From: Pomphorhynchus laevis
Taxonomy: Eukaryota > Acanthocephala > Palaeacanthocephala > Echinorhynchida > Pomphorhynchidae
Direction of reading: 5' to 3'
NCBI GenBank assembly: GCA_012934845.2
Contig: WNNJ02003230.1
Location: forward strand, 124,001-188,000
Length of the DNA: 64,000 bases
Both the position numbers and the translations under genes were made by a program. The notes under the pieces are model-generated. The model was not told where the DNA came from. It made no database searches and saw only the letters and a program-made list of their open reading frames with translations. How positions within the stretch are numbered: position 1 is the stretch's first letter; every line of letters begins with the position of its first letter. Below, piece after piece: positions 10,711 through 21,928 of the stretch.

Positions 10711-13419
10711 TTAGTGTCTGTATTCCTGTAAAGTTATCTCAATATTATGAAGTCTTTCATAAATTCTAGCAAAATGTTTTTCCGAATGACCCGTAGCTTG
10801 CCGAAACCATTTTTCACACAGACGGAACACTATATCTACGATAAACTTCACGTTATTTAACAGAAATTCTGCATTTTTCAGCGATTCATTGTTATTACCG
10901 ATGCTATTTGGGTCCATATCTTCTACCTCTAGATCGGTGCTTCTCTTCTCCTTATCTATAAATTGAATACTTTGTAATAACGTGTTTATTAATTGGCCCT
11001 TGTAGTAAATGTATGCTTTAATTATATCAATTAGCGATTCAACGATTTGCGATTCCATTTGTTCCACAAAGTGTAATAAACATCGTTTAGTAAATATAAT
11101 TAACAAATTAGCAAAAATAAGTGTATTAGCGGAAATACTAAGATGGACTCTATAATTAAGTGATTCCGGATTTACGCCACTTGCGTCCTGGTTAATTATC
11201 AGCTTATCCAGATCGTTAATTAACTCCGGGGCGATATTTATCAGATAAAGAAGTTTACGAGAATTTACGTTGCTATCACCGTCGACATTGGAACAGGATT
11301 TGATCACTTCCCTGTCAGACGGTTGTGGTGTTTTAAGAAGCATTACTTTCAATGGATTGCTGGAAAGAGATACGTCTGCTGCAGGTTGATTCCACGATCT
11401 AACCAAATTTATTATCATCTCTTGATCTTTCTTTATAGCAAAATACAATAGTTGGCACAACTTCTTTTTTATCACAAACAGAAGATCAAGCTCAGTGGAT
11501 CCATTTTCTGTATTAGTCAAAGTATTACATCCAGTACATCCATTCACCAGCATTTTAATTACTTCGGTTGTTCTGCCTAACACACTAAGCTCATTGTCAT
11601 TGGTAAAACAAAGTTCTTGAAGAATGTAATCTATATCAGAGTTAACTTTAGCCAGTAGCCAAACTATAAAGACAGACATACATTCTTTACAATCAGATCC
11701 GAAAATCTCATTATAATTTTTTTCTGTTCTTCGAATCGAATTGAAAAAGGATGAAATCCAGTTGTCTTGTTCATATATTTCTTGACTTCTGTATACATTC
11801 AATGCGTTGTCACCAACTGTTCCACTAATCTTATATAGGTCATCGTTAAAATTCATTTTTTGAAGATGAATGCTTTCGAATAGATCCGGGCATACAGGTG
11901 AAGTATTAGTATTCTGTTGTGAAACAAATGAAATCTCCTGAAACGCTATAAATAATTGAACAGCCTCTGAATTAAAACCAAGTTCTCTGAGCACCTTAAT
12001 ATTTCGTTTTGGATCCCGGAGACCCAGACCTTTACGGTTCTTTTCCAATAGAGCCCATGGTTCACTTTTTATTTGCAATACTAACTTCTGTTCAAGCTGG
12101 TTGAGTGTTTTAATCGACATTTGAATAACACTCTCGTCGCTATTTATTCTACCACTATTTGAAATGTCGAACAACCTTTGTCGACATTGTAAAATGATAT
12201 TTTTCGCTTGTTCATACTGTTGAAAATGAATTGCCAGCTTCAGCTCATCAAGACGATCAACAAGTAGCATGAGAGCACCGCGGGTGTCCCCCCATTTTTC
12301 ATGTTCCGGTATCATTTGTCTACCAACCTCGTCTGCTTTATGCCGCATTTGCTGACTCGACTGATTTCGACTTTGTTCTAAGCTACGTAAAAGAATATTC
12401 ATACATTCCAACTTTTTCTGTGCGCTTGTCGCCTTTAAAATAACAACTTCTCGACCACTTTTTATTAATTTAAATAGATTTTGATGTATGACACCAGTTG
12501 TTGTGGGTGTTGTCGCCATACTCATTCTACTACTTTGGCTGCCACTTTCGTCTATAACGTCAGTAACACTTAAATTAGAATCAATATCCATTGCCGTCAC
12601 CAAGTTAAGACGGCGCATTCGTAAAGTTGAGCTGGTTGCTACGAACTGTTTGCTTCGACTTTTATTAAAATAATCAGGTCGTCCTGTAGTGCAAATTAAA
12701 ACACATCCGTCAAAAATGAACATTTGTCTATTTGTTTTCTCAGCAAGGCTGTCTTGTTCTAATTGTGATAAATACGTGTGATATAGTAGCGAACGACCAT
12801 CCTCTGTTATTGATTTACTTGATTCTGGCCTATCGCTAGCGGTAGTGGATAATTCAATCATTCCCGTTATATTGCCGCTATTTGCTTGCTGCTTGTTCTG
12901 TTGCCATGGACGGATTAGTCCTATGGAAGTAGCTTGATCAACAAGCATAGATAAACAGTTCATCAAATAAAGCTCATCTTTATGAGTATCTAGTTGCCTG
13001 GTTTCTTTCAGTGATTCTCGATCGCTTCCATAATTGAAATCAACACTCTCACTTATGTGTTGTTCAAGGCTAGGTTTGTCGATAAGAGGATTTTGTCGTT
13101 CTTCTTTGGAGACAAAATCTTTCAGTAAATTCCGTAGCGATTTGTAATTATTCGACAAAGAACGCATATTGTACATTTCATCTTCTAGTAGTGCGACTTC
13201 GTTAGCCATCGACAAAAATCTTGAGTAATTTCTCGTAACACCATCACGCAGCTGATTCGTTGTTTTATCCGCAAATACTTGCAGCTTTATTTTAGTTGCT
13301 AATACGTCACTATCGCCGATACTTTCACTTACGATTTCACTGATGAACTGTTGAGCGTCGAAATCTTTCGAAGCTAATCGGTCAGCAAAACTTAAATCTT
13401 TCGGTTGATTACCGTCCAT
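10711..13419 (-). CDS. EXOC8: Exocyst complex component 8 (Exo84)
   Basis: Exo84 is a subunit of the octameric exocyst, which tethers secretory vesicles to the plasma membrane. In animals its PH domain also binds Ral GTPases. The 902-residue frame starts at MDGNQPKDLS. Residues ~8-115 match the Vps51/Exo84/COG8-type N-terminal coiled coil (LASKDFDAQQFISEIVSE, EVALLEDEMYNM). Residues ~210-350 look like the PH domain (RQMFIFDGCVLICT, RRLNLVTAMD, NLFKLIKSGREVVILKA) and contain a low-complexity Ser/Thr loop around 295-310. Residues ~375 onward form the helical cullin-repeat-like C-terminal part, beginning LVDRLDELKLAIHFQQYEQA. It is longer than the vertebrate protein (about 725 aa), mainly through linker and C-terminal expansion. 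No intron is needed over 2.7 kb. Codon use is AT-biased like the surroundings. No promoter or poly(A) signal was assigned with confidence. Confidence 0.9.
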   Translation of the reverse strand: MDGNQPKDLSFADRLASKDFDAQQFISEIVSESIGDSDVLATKIKLQVFADKTTNQLRDGVTRNYSRFLSMANEVALLEDEMYNMRSLSNNYKSLRNLLKDFVSKEERQNPLIDKPSLEQHISESVDFNYGSDRESLKETRQLDTHKDELYLMNCLSMLVDQATSIGLIRPWQQNKQQANSGNITGMIELSTTASDRPESSKSITEDGRSLLYHTYLSQLEQDSLAEKTNRQMFIFDGCVLICTTGRPDYFNKSRSKQFVATSSTLRMRRLNLVTAMDIDSNLSVTDVIDESGSQSSRMSMATTPTTTGVIHQNLFKLIKSGREVVILKATSAQKKLECMNILLRSLEQSRNQSSQQMRHKADEVGRQMIPEHEKWGDTRGALMLLVDRLDELKLAIHFQQYEQAKNIILQCRQRLFDISNSGRINSDESVIQMSIKTLNQLEQKLVLQIKSEPWALLEKNRKGLGLRDPKRNIKVLRELGFNSEAVQLFIAFQEISFVSQQNTNTSPVCPDLFESIHLQKMNFNDDLYKISGTVGDNALNVYRSQEIYEQDNWISSFFNSIRRTEKNYNEIFGSDCKECMSVFIVWLLAKVNSDIDYILQELCFTNDNELSVLGRTTEVIKMLVNGCTGCNTLTNTENGSTELDLLFVIKKKLCQLLYFAIKKDQEMIINLVRSWNQPAADVSLSSNPLKVMLLKTPQPSDREVIKSCSNVDGDSNVNSRKLLYLINIAPELINDLDKLIINQDASGVNPESLNYRVHLSISANTLIFANLLIIFTKRCLLHFVEQMESQIVESLIDIIKAYIYYKGQLINTLLQSIQFIDKEKRSTDLEVEDMDPNSIGNNNESLKNAEFLLNNVKFIVDIVFRLCEKWFRQATGHSEKHFARIYERLHNIEITLQEYRH

Positions 13420-14104
13420 CGATAATTGTCATATACACTCTATCCTTTTCAGATTAATACAGATCTACATATTAAAAAGCAAACTTCACTTGAGTTAAAG
13501 ACGTTATCCAAACGGGAATAAAATAATAATTCGTGTACTAACGTTTAGTCTGAGCTCTTAATGTTTTATGTCATATAAATATATTTCTATATTTTGAATA
13601 AATATTTGTATTCTACCTTGTGTCCAGTCTTTACGGACACCCTGTGTACCATGTAATTTATATACCATGAAATTTATTTTCGAATGAAATATTGAATATC
13701 TACATCTATAGAACAATGCATTAATACATTAATACATTTAATACATCTAATTAAAATGTATTATTTTCATATTATTTAGATTTAAAAAATTTATATTTGT
13801 AAAATTTGCAGAAAATTGGAAAATGGAAACCTTTGACTGTGGAAAACAACAATGTGCATTACTAATTTAGTATAGTTGCAAATAAAATTTTATTTAAATT
13901 CAAATTATTAACTTAATATTAATAATTCTTTGCGCGTTGTGCAAAGAAAAATTAATTAACTTTATATTCGAAAATAGATATGTTATAATAGCTATAACCT
14001 CCTTTCTAATTGTTAATATAAACAAACGTTTTCCAAGAAAGTTGTTAGCAAATTTATTCCAAATAAAGTTGTTAATAAATTTATTTTAAATAATTTATTT
14101 TAAT
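13420..14104. other. Upstream region of EXOC8, AT-rich, no gene
   Basis: This presumably contains the EXOC8 promoter and 5' UTR, since transcription runs leftward from about 13.4-13.6 kb, but I cannot place a start site. At 14035-14130 the word aaataaagttgttaataaat recurs in three imperfect copies just before the Penelope-like fragment. Confidence 0.4.
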
Positions 14105-15120
14105 AAATTTATTCCAAATAAAGTTGTAAACGATAATAAAAATAACTCTATGATTAATAACTATAACGCCTATCTAACAAAAATTAGACCATCAAGTAAA
14201 TATAAATATATGGATAAAATTGAATTAATAGAATCCTTAAATATTTTGATAAATCAAAATTATTTAAAAGTAGGGACATCTATATTTAGACAAGTAAAAG
14301 GTGTTCCAATGGGTGGTAATAGTAGCCCAATTATAGCTGACTTGTTTTTAAGCTTTATAGAATATGAATTTGTTCATAACTGTGTAAAAACTAAATCTAA
14401 ACAATATAAATATATGAAATATATGTTTCGATACATTGATGATATATGTGTATTTAATTCTAATAATTTTTATTCAATTAGTGAGCACATTTATCCAGAA
14501 AGCCTTATTCTTAACAAAACCAATATTAATGATAAAGAAGGTGTATATCTAGATATGAACATTAAATTAACATTAACTAAAACTACTATTAATTTATATC
14601 GTAAAGATGACATATTTAAATTTACAAGAAACATATTTTTGCATGAGCATTCATGCATACCATATAATATAAAATATAATACATTAAATAATGAAATTTT
14701 AAGAATTGCAACAATATGTAATGATATTGGCTTTCTTCAAAATCATTTAAATAATTTAATAGATACATATTTTAAACTAGGTTACTATAAAAATAAAATC
14801 AAACAGAAAATATTAAAATATATAAATCAACAAAATAATATTAAAAATAAATTTAAAATCATTAGTGTGAAATTTTTAAGGATAGTAAATAATATACTTT
14901 GTATTAGAATAAGATAATCAAATTTCATCTGAGGAAATACATCATTTACATGTATTTGTCCCGGTGTTATGTTGCGTCGAGGAATAGGGACTTAAATCTG
15001 ATAGCATAATTCTGATACATCGTCTATTTTTTATTTTTAAATTCATAAAAATTGACTTTTATTTTTAATTTCACTTTGATATAAAATTATTAATTTTCTA
15101 TAATTATTTAAATATTTTAT
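14105..15120 (+). mobile_element. Penelope-like element, RT C-terminal half and 3' region
   Basis: A 5'-truncated Penelope-like retroelement. The reading frame at 14150-14917 is followed by a 3' region (tcatctgaggaaatacatc, ggtcgaggaata-like words, a gatacatcgtct end). That region recurs in inverted copies at 30.3-30.5 and 42.9-43.08 kb and in a direct copy at 43.44-43.61 kb. At 47.47 kb the same 3' sequence (aaaatgacttttattt) resumes after an LTR element inserted into another copy. The upstream part of the RT (motif 1 and motif A) is missing here but is present in the relative at 62.2 kb. Confidence 0.7.
14150..14917 (+). CDS. Penelope-like reverse transcriptase, C-terminal 255 codons
   Basis: The open frame begins inside the RT domain. 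It shows KGVPMGGNSSPIIADLFLSF (motif B; the GVPMG pattern marks Penelope-like RTs), MFRYIDDICVF (motif C, catalytic YIDD), LDMNIKLTLTKTTINLYRK (primer-grip region) and a histidine-containing segment, FLHEHSCIPYNIKYN. After this come helical residues of the thumb. There is no GIY-YIG endonuclease after the RT. In the Naiad/Chlamys-type branch that domain is N-terminal, which would fit, but the N-terminus is missing here. The frame is open to its stop, but the copy is 5' truncated, so it is probably dead despite an intact palm. Confidence 0.7.
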   Translation: MINNYNAYLTKIRPSSKYKYMDKIELIESLNILINQNYLKVGTSIFRQVKGVPMGGNSSPIIADLFLSFIEYEFVHNCVKTKSKQYKYMKYMFRYIDDICVFNSNNFYSISEHIYPESLILNKTNINDKEGVYLDMNIKLTLTKTTINLYRKDDIFKFTRNIFLHEHSCIPYNIKYNTLNNEILRIATICNDIGFLQNHLNNLIDTYFKLGYYKNKIKQKILKYINQQNNIKNKFKIISVKFLRIVNNILCIRIR

Positions 15121-15180
15121 CTTTATTTATCATTATTTTTAATTTACAAAAATAATAAATAAATAATAAATAATAAAAAA

Positions 15181-15428
15181 TAATAAATAATAAATAATTT
15201 ACATTATTTATCTAGTTGGATAGATTTACTTGGATATATTCAACTACTATATCAAATATAAACATTTGATATAATATATTATATCAAATGTTTATGTTTT
15301 AAAATAATAAATAATAAATAATTTACATTATTTATCTAGTTGGATAGATTTACTTGGATATATCCAACTACTATATCAAATATAAACATTTGATATAATA
15401 TATTATATCAAATGTTTTATGTTTTAAA
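15181..15428 (+). repeat. Tandem dimer of 124 bp, each with a 30-bp perfect palindrome
   Basis: The 124-bp unit beginning aataaataatttacattatt occurs twice in tandem, with only a few differences. Each unit ends in the palindrome acatttgatataata/tattatatcaaatgt (15 bp per arm, no spacer), at about 15263-15292 and 15386-15415. Each also contains a looser inverted pair (agttggata / tatccaact). No coding potential was seen. It could be a small non-autonomous element or a palindrome-driven duplication. Confidence 0.7.
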
Positions 15429-15429
15429 A

Positions 15430-16080
15430 TATTTAAGTTAGTCAAGATTTTAATAAAACATATTAGTTTTATGTGCAGCTTAATTTCATTGTAATCTTCA
15501 CTCATTATATAAATATAATATTAATATTTTATATGTTTAAAATATTTTTGAAAATATTTAATTTTTGCTGTTAAACAAAATACTATAAAAATAAATATTA
15601 TAATCGTACTTATTATTACTAATTCGTACGACTTGAGAAGTATCCATGCAGTACTCTCAACTCAATTGGTTAGATATTGGTTAGATAATTAAGTTATATT
15701 TGTGCAATATAACTTATATAACTTATATTTGTAAATTTTAATTTACGCTATATACATATAAAATAAATTTAATATTTACATTAAAATTATAAATATTTAC
15801 ATAAAAAGATATATATTTTCATATATTTATATATAATTAATATAACTATATTAATTTTTATAAATATTTAAATATTATTAATAATTAATTAAATAAATTT
15901 TTAAATATGAGGAAAATATTTAGTTAATAAAGTAACGCAATTAACTTTGAAATATATTGTAATTAACTTTAATAAAATTAAGTTAGATAACTTAGTGTAA
16001 ATGACTTGTCTTTAATTTATCATACATTTTATCATCTATGTTAATGCACCTTATTATCATATTCATGATATTAGTGTTTC
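15430..16080. other. Non-coding, extremely AT-rich
   Basis: Short A/T-only runs with many small palindromes. No gene or element was recognised. Confidence 0.4.
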
Positions 16081-16935
16081 TGCTTCCAACTGATTTGCCC
16101 CAATTTCCAATCATCTTCCTTCCTTTTGCCTTTCTTTGATTCCTAATAAATCCAAAAATATGTAATTGCTACCTCGACGCCTCGGCTTAGAACCTAATTC
16201 GTATCATTAAATTCTACAATTCTTTCTATCGTTGACAATCTCGTTTCCCTAAACTTCCATTTCGACGACAGACTTTCACTTAAACCTTTTGTTAGAGATA
16301 ACGTACGATCATCTACCTTGATTCTCCGCAACCTTTGTCAAATTTGTAGATTGATGGATTTCCCTTCTTGTATGACTCTTATATTTTCTCTTATTTTCTC
16401 AAAATTTGATTACTGTATTAGTCTATTTTCAAACTAACCTAAATCCACTCTTCTTCCACTACAACGCATCGCAAACGCAGCCGTCCGATTTCTCCCCCGT
16501 CTTCGTCGTTTTGATCATACATCTCACCATCTTGTTTCTTTCGATTTGCCTACCATTTATTCTCGTGTTCAAATTCGTCTTCTTCTTATTGCTTTCCGCC
16601 TTGTAAATTTTCCTACTCCTTCATTTCTCACCTTTTCTCGACAATTCTTGTCCTGATTACTGCTCTTTGCGTTCCCGTAATTCCCTTCTTTTACATGTCC
16701 CAAACAACTCTATCTCTTTTGGCTTCCGCTCCTTACTTGTGGCCGCTTATCTATCGTGGAATAATCTGCCCATTTATATACGCCAATAAACCTCAATTCC
16801 GTGTTTTAAACGCCAAATCCGATCACATTTAAACAAGTTAAAAAATTTATCTATGACTTTTGCTGTTTTTTAGTTATTGAACTTGTAAGCGTGCAGTCGG
16901 TACGCATTTGCCACTTCAAATAAATTATTATTACT
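16081..16935 (+). mobile_element. CR1/L2-like LINE family A, 3' end
   Basis: A plus-strand copy of the family seen on the minus strand at 6.6-7.8 and 52.2-55.0 kb. It covers the RT C-terminus (in translation: cgcatcgcaaacgcagccgt = RIANAAV, then FDHTSHHLVSFDLPTIYS and RVQIRLLLIAFRLVNF over several frames), the 3' UTR and the 3' end. The end carries the family's conserved word cttgtaagcgtgcag followed by a short stem-loop around tacgcatttgccac and then caaataaattattatta. It is 5' truncated and broken in frame. Confidence 0.7.
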
Positions 16936-17370
16936 GTTTTTAATTGATATAATAGAGCTTACAATATTTAATTTTGGTGAGTCAACTTGTAGGGACGATA
17001 TGAAGTTTTATTTTTTTATAAATAGACTATGCTAAACAGTTTTAAAATTGCGTTATAATCTACAAATAAACGTGGCCAATCTACAAATAAACGACAAAAT
17101 CGAGTTCTCTTAATATTTCAATAATTGTAAAATTTCAAAAGTAGATATTTAATTATATCGGAATTATCGTTCATCGCGCTATAAATCGAAATTCAAATAT
17201 ATTTCTAGGTCAGTGTATGCAAATAATCTCCTTGAGCTTTAGCGAAATCACTGTTCCCTATTTTATATACAACACTTTTGCTACTTAAGTTAGACTAAAC
17301 ACGTTCGATCAACTTTCCAAAGATACAATTGGATACCAGCAGAGATAGCAGCGAGTTCATAGGACAGGTT
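16936..17370. other. Non-coding AT-rich spacer
   Basis: No gene or recognisable element was seen. Confidence 0.4.
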
Positions 17371-18020
17371 TATTCAAGCGACCATTGTGGATATACATCC
17401 ACTTACAAGTCCACTAAATTGCAAATTAAAAGATTTTACAACAAATAAAAAATGAAAAATAACAAAAAAATTATGATAAATGCCAATATGTTGTTGTCGA
17501 GGTGTAGGAGGGTACAGGGAAAGTTTAAAGAAGATGTGAATGATTGAATCAAATATTAAGGGACACCACATAGAGATAGCGGAAACTGTATAAGCGAAAT
17601 ATCAAATAAAATGTTTCACCTTATTTGATCCAGCTCCAATAATTCTTTATCAATAATAGATCAAACACAAAAAGTATGATCAATGCCAACAGGTTGATGT
17701 TGGTGTGGGAGAGTATGGGAAAGTTAAGAGTGTGAATAATTGAATCAATTATTAAGGGACAAAAAAGAAGGAAGACTGTTTGACGGATGAAAAGGGGGCG
17801 GTTGAGCAGATGAAGAAATGCAATTTATTCAAGAGGAGCGGCAATATAAAGGAAACGGCGTTCACAGTTTGAGGATATTATAGAACATGAAGATAGTCCC
17901 ATAAACGAGGATTTATGGAGGTGAGGTGGGATTCGGTAAGGATTGGAAGATATATACTAGAAGGAGAGTTTGAGGAAAGGACTCCGCCATGATCAGTTGC
18001 AATGACAGCTTCGTTGTAGC
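17371..18020 (-). mobile_element. LINE-derived sequence (minus), decayed
   Basis: It begins with cacttacaagtccactaaat, the reverse complement of a family A-type 3' end. The purine-rich run up to about 18.0 kb resembles the minus-strand copies near 55.1-55.9 kb. It contains an internal direct repeat: atgataaatgccaatatgtt to gggaaagtt at about 17470-17525 returns at about 17675-17725. No intact coding remains. Confidence 0.45.
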
Positions 18021-18215
18021 TGATCCTTTCTGGTGGAATCATCTGCTTATTCATATAAGCCAATCAACCACCCTGCCGTGCTTCAAACGCAAAATCCGAT
18101 CCCAATTAAAGAATTCAACTAATTTATATGCTTGACTTTTGCTGTTTTTTGTTAGTTAGTGAACTTGTAAGCGTGCAGCTGACACGCATTTGCCACATTC
18201 AATAAATATATGTTA
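18021..18215 (+). mobile_element. LINE family A, 3' terminal 195 bp
   Basis: It carries the family 3' UTR words (tggtggaatcatctgc, ccaatcaacc, cttcaaacgc, ttgacttttgctg) and the terminal cttgtaagcgtgcagctgac followed by acgcatttgccac. The tail merges into the satellite array. Confidence 0.6.
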
Positions 18216-18221
18216 TTAATG

Positions 18222-21200
18222 TATAATTCATGGTTTACCGTTTCATAATCGACCAGAGTCTAGAGAACTGATTAGAATATGAATAAAATATTATAGGATT
18301 TGTAGAACGGCAACATGTCATGTTGTCAAATCTACCTGATAGCAAAAGCTTTCCAATCCATTGATGATTATTAAATGTATAATTCATGGTTTACCGTTTA
18401 GTAATCGACCAGAGTCTAGAGAACAGATTAGAATAAAAACAAAGTATTATAGGATTTGCAGACCGAAACATATCATGCCGTCAAATCTATCGGATAGCAT
18501 AAGCCTTCCAATCCATTGATGATCATTTAATGTATAATTCATGGTTTATCGTTTCATATTCGACCAGAGTCTAGAGAACAGATTAGAATATGAATAAGAT
18601 ATTATGGGATTTGTATAAAGACAACATATCATGTTGTCAAATCTACCTGATAGCAAAAGCTTTCCAATCCATTTATGATCATTTAGTGTATAAATCATGG
18701 TTTACTGTTTCAAAATCGACCAGAGTCCAGAGAACAGATTGGAATATGAACAAAATATTATAGGATTTGTAGAACGACAACATATCATGTTGTCAAATCT
18801 ACCGGATAGCAAAAGCTTTCCAATCCATTGATGATTATTAAATGTATAATTCATGGTTTACCGTTTCATAATCGACCAGAGTCTAGAGAACAGATTAGAA
18901 TATGAACAAAATATTATAGGATTTGCAGAACGACAACATATCATGTTTTCAAATCTACCGGATAGCAAAAGCTTTCCAATCCATTGATGATCATTTAATG
19001 TATAATTCATGGTTTACCGTTTCATAATCGACCAGAGTCTAGAGAACAAATTAGAATATGAACAAAGTATTATAGGATTTGCAGAACGAAAAAATATCAT
19101 GTTGTTAAATCTACCGGATAGCAAAAGCTTTCCAATCCATTGATGATTATTTAATGTATAATTCATAGTTTACCGTTTTATAATCGACCAGAGCCTAGAG
19201 AACAGATTAGAATATGAACAAAATATTATAGGATTTGTAGAACGGCAACATATCATGTTGTCAAATCTACCGTATAGCAAATGATTTCCAATCCATTGTT
19301 GATCATTTGATATATAATTTATGGTTTACCGTTTCACAATCGACCAGAGTCTAGAGTACAGATTAGAATGTGAACGAAATATTATAGGATTTGCAGAACG
19401 ACAACATATCATGTTGTCACAACTACGGGATAGCAAACACTTTCCAATCCATCGATGATCATTTAATGTATAATTCATGGTTTACCGTTTCATAATCGAC
19501 CAGAGTCTAGAGAACAGATTAGAATTTAAATAAAATACTATAGGATTTGTAGAACGACAACATATCATGTTGTCACATCTACCGGATAGCAAAAGCTTTC
19601 CAATCCATTGATGATCATTTATTGTATAATTCATGGTTTACGGTTTCATAATCGACCAGAGTCTAGAGAACAGATTAGAATATGAATAAAATATTATCGG
19701 ATTTGTAGAACGACAACATATCATGTTGTCAAATCTACCGGATAGCAAAAGCTTTCCAATCCATTGATGATCATTTAATGTATAATTCATGGTTTACCGT
19801 TTCATAATCGACCAGAGTCTAGAGAACAGATTAGAATATGAACAAAATATTATAGGATTTGTAGAACGACAAGTTATTATGTTGTCAAATCTACCGGGTA
19901 GCAAAAGCTTTACAACTCATTGATGATCATCTAATGTATAATTCATGGTTTATCGTTTCATATTCGACCAGAGTCTAGAGAACAGATTAGAATATGAACA
20001 AGATATTATGGGATTTGTATAACGACAACATATCATGTTGTCAAATCTACCGGATAGCAAAAGCTTTTCAATACATTGATGATCATTTAATGTAAAATTC
20101 ATGGTTTACCGTTTCATAATCGACCAGAGTCTAGAGAACAGATTAGAATATGAACAAAATTTTATAGAATTTGTAGAACGACATGGTATTATGTTGTCAA
20201 ATCTACCGGGTAGCAAAAGCTTTCCAACCCATTGATGATCATTTAATGTATAATTCATGGTTTATCGTTTCATATTCGACCAGAGTCTAGAGAACAGATT
20301 AGAATATGAACAAGATATTATGGGATTTGTAGAACGACAACATATCATGTTGTCAAATCTACCGGATAGCAAAAGCTTTCCAATCCATTGATGATCATTT
20401 AATGTATAATTCATGGTTTACCGTTTCATAATCGACCAGAGTCTAGAGAACAGATTAGAATATGAACAAAATATTATAGGATTTTTAGAACGACAACATA
20501 TCATGTTGTCAAATCTACCGGATAGCAAAAGCTTTCCAATCCATTGATGATCATTTAATGTATAATTCATGGTTTACCGTTTCATAATCGACCAGAGTCT
20601 AGAGAACAGATTAGAATATGAACAAAATATTATAGGATTTGCAGAACGACAACATATCATGTTGTCAAATCTACCGGATAGCAAAAGCTTTCCAATCCAT
20701 TGATGATCATTTAATGTATAATTCATGGTTTACCGTTTCATAATCGACCAGAGTCTAGAGAAGAGATTAGAATATGAACAATATATTTTAGGATTTGTAG
20801 AATGACAACATATCATGTTGTAACATCTACCGGATAGCAAAAGCTTTCCGATCAATTGATGATTATTTAATGTATAATTCATGGTTTACCGTTTCATAAT
20901 CCACCAGAGTGTAGATAACAGATTAGAATATGAACAAAATATTATAGAAATTTTAGCACGACAACATATCATGTTGTCAAATCTACACGATATCAAAAGG
21001 TTCCAATCCATTGATGATCATTTAATGTATTATTCATGGTTTACCGTTTCACAATCGACCAGAGTCTAGAGTACAGATTAGAATGTGAACGAAATATTAT
21101 AGGATTTGCAGAACGAAAACATATCATGCTGTCACATCTACCGGATAGCAAAAACTTTCCAATCCATTGATAATTATTTAATGTATAATTCATGGTTTAC

Positions 21201-21928
21201 CGTTTCATAATCGACCAGAGTCTAGAGAACAGATTAGAATATGAACAAAATATTATAGGATTTGTAGAACGACAACATATCATGTTGTAACATCTACCGG
21301 ATAGCAAAATCCTTCCAATCGATTGATGATTATTAAATGTATAATTCATGGTTTACCGTTTCATAATCGACCAGAGTCTAGAGAACAAATTAGAATATGA
21401 ATAAAATATTATAGGATTTGCAGAACGAAAACATATCATGCTGTCACATCTACCGGATAGCAAAAACTTTCCAATCCATTGATAATTATTTAATGTATAA
21501 TTCATGGTTTTACCGTTTCATAATCGACCAGAGTCTTGAGAACAGAATAGAATATGAACAAAATATTATAGGATTTGTAGAACGACAACTTATCATGTTG
21601 TAACATCTACCGGATAGCAAATGCTTTCTAATCCATTGATGATCATTTGATGAATAATTCATGGTTTACCGTTTCATAATCGACAAGAGTCTAGAGAACA
21701 GATTAGAATATAAATAAAATATTATAGGATTTGCAGAACGACAACATATCATGTTGTCAAATCTACCGGATAGCATAATCTTTCCAATCCATTGATGATT
21801 ATTAAATGTATAATTCATGGTTTACCGTTTCATAATCGACCAGAGTCTAGAGAACAGATTAGAATATGAACAAAATATTATAGGATTTGTAGAACGACGA
21901 CGTATTATGTTGTCAAATCTAAATGCTT
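18222..21928 (+). repeat. Satellite array, 156-bp unit, about 24 copies
   Basis: A head-to-tail array whose unit contains tcatggtttaccgtttcata, atcgaccagagtctagagaa, gaacgacaacatatcatgtt and gatagcaaaagctttccaat in that order. The distance between neighbouring tcatggtttaccg words is 156 (20411, 20567, 20723). Copies differ by a few per cent. Some variants recur, suggesting a higher-order pattern: the form with tatcgtttcatattcgacc and attatggg appears at about 18547, 19950 and 20268, and the form with cacaatcgacc and gtgaacg at about 19330 and 21050. Short open frames inside are by-products of the unit. Each unit holds catatcatgttgt-like imperfect palindromes. No hammerhead core was found in it. 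Confidence 0.95.

Noticed and set aside
12488-12673. Plus-strand frame opposite EXOC8
   Set aside because: It is a shadow of the real gene, with hydrophobic composition caused by the antisense of its Ser/Thr-rich loop.
20881-21603. Open reading frames of about 60 codons within the satellite
   Set aside because: They are the same repeat read in one frame in variant units. They have no start or stop conserved across units.
18222-21928. Hammerhead ribozyme in the 156-bp satellite
   Set aside because: Some animal satellites carry hammerheads, and the minus strand has gattatgaaacgg, but no CTGATGA box lies at a workable distance. The unit does not meet the core pattern.
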